DNA of 5,371 bases from an uncultured Bacillaceae bacterium (lineage in GTDB: Bacteria > Bacillota > Bacilli > Bacillales > Caldibacillaceae), in contig CALKAK010000099.1 in the NCBI GenBank assembly GCA_937983015.1, forward strand, positions 1-5,371. Reading direction: 5' to 3'. Of the stretch, positions 5,135 through 5,371 are shown one piece after another. The notes beneath the pieces were generated by a model. The model saw nothing but the letters and a program-made list of their open reading frames with translations, was not told where the DNA came from and searched no databases. Position 1 is the stretch's first letter. Each line of letters begins with the position of its first letter. Both the position numbers and the translations under genes were made by a program.

Positions 5135-5371
5135 TCAGAAGTTGTCCGAATCATAGTAATCATTGATTACAGGTTTCACGATATTCTTCGCACTATATTC
5201 ACCAAGTGAGAGTATTTCAATTGGATACATCCTCGGAAAAAGAATCTTTGTAATTTCTTTTTCCGATCTTCCTCGTTGAAACAGGTCAAGGATGTTTTCT
5301 TGTAATTCTTTTAAGTACCCGTGGTGCTAGATAAAATCAGACAAGCATAAAAATAGCCCTTGCATGAGGAT
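5135..5371 (-). pseudogene. 3' end of a broken gene, possibly a metallo-beta-lactamase-fold hydrolase
   Basis: From 5326 down to the stop at 5137-5135 a minus-strand frame encodes 63 protein-like residues: it begins HHGYLKELQENILDLF, continues through RSEKEITKILFP and LGEYSAKNIVKPVIND, and ends SDNF. The only ATG, at residue 33, lies well inside, so this is not a complete small gene. The codon before HHGYL is an in-frame amber stop (5329-5327), preceded in the same frame by ILMQGLFLCLSDFI to the window edge. Another frame at the edge reads PHARAIFMLV before its own stop. Joined by a frameshift, PHA-x-A-I...FI-x-HH-x-YL resembles the GHG-x-x-I...HH-x-x-R/L pattern near the C-terminus of metallo-beta-lactamase-fold hydrolases. 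The family guess is weak; the coding character and the disruption are better supported. Sequencing error is an alternative explanation. The gene is convergent with the acetyltransferase. Confidence 0.5.
5233..5266. repeat. Perfect 12-bp inverted repeat inside the remnant gene
   Basis: Arms TCGGAAAAAGAA (5233-5244) and TTCTTTTTCCGA (5255-5266) are exact reverse complements with a 10-nt loop. The repeat falls within the SEKEITKILFP codons of the remnant, so it may be coincidental to coding. Such a stem would form in RNA from either strand. No T-run follows on either strand. Confidence 0.6.

Noticed and set aside
5156..5170. GTAATC/GATTAC inverted repeat as a regulatory site
   Set aside because: It is a 6-bp arm repeat within protein-like codons of the remnant gene and is easily explained by chance.
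4915..5209. Plus-strand frames of 60-83 codons after the acetyltransferase
   Set aside because: They overlap the acetyltransferase end, the terminator hairpin and the opposite-strand remnant, and show no family resemblance or ribosome-binding site.

Overview
The window is a housekeeping stretch of a low-to-moderate GC Gram-positive chromosome, almost certainly Bacillales and probably a Bacillaceae relative of Bacillus subtilis. The evidence is three adjacent proteins (RecA, RNase Y, YmdB) with full-length B. subtilis-like sequences, strong AGGAGG ribosome-binding sites, sigma-A type promoters and a Bacillus-type LexA (Cheo) box. I cannot name the genus from the sequence.

Layout. Positions 1-116 are non-coding, downstream of ymdB. 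The minus strand then carries, in transcription order from right to left, recA (4087-3032), rny (2629-1067) and ymdB (914-117). recA has its own LexA-box promoter and ends in a strong intrinsic terminator, so it is one unit. rny starts from a near-consensus promoter (TTGACA, 17 bp, TAAAAT) with a leader of about 165 nt. A hairpin terminator and a candidate extended -10 promoter lie between rny and ymdB, so ymdB may be only partly coupled to rny. Divergent from recA, across 343 bp of AT-rich DNA, is a plus-strand GNAT acetyltransferase of the RimJ/RimL (YdaF-like) group (4431-4979). It is followed by a short hairpin that could serve both strands. At the right edge, on the minus strand, is the 3' end of a broken gene: 63 clearly protein-like codons with no usable start, preceded by an in-frame amber codon and possibly a frameshift. 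It may be the C-terminus of a metallo-beta-lactamase-fold hydrolase.

How the genes fit together. RecA handles homologous recombination and SOS induction. RNase Y is the membrane-anchored endoribonuclease that starts bulk mRNA decay. YmdB is a di-metal phosphodiesterase tied to RNase Y by gene order and, in B. subtilis, to developmental choices. The acetyltransferase and the broken gene look like accessory genes next to this conserved block; in B. subtilis the gene upstream of recA is cinA, which is absent here.

I found no mobile element, CRISPR array, tRNA/rRNA gene or new multi-gene system. The points worth a second look are regulatory (recA operator layout, overlapping decoy start codons, the rny-ymdB junction) and the unrecognised gene remnant at the right end.
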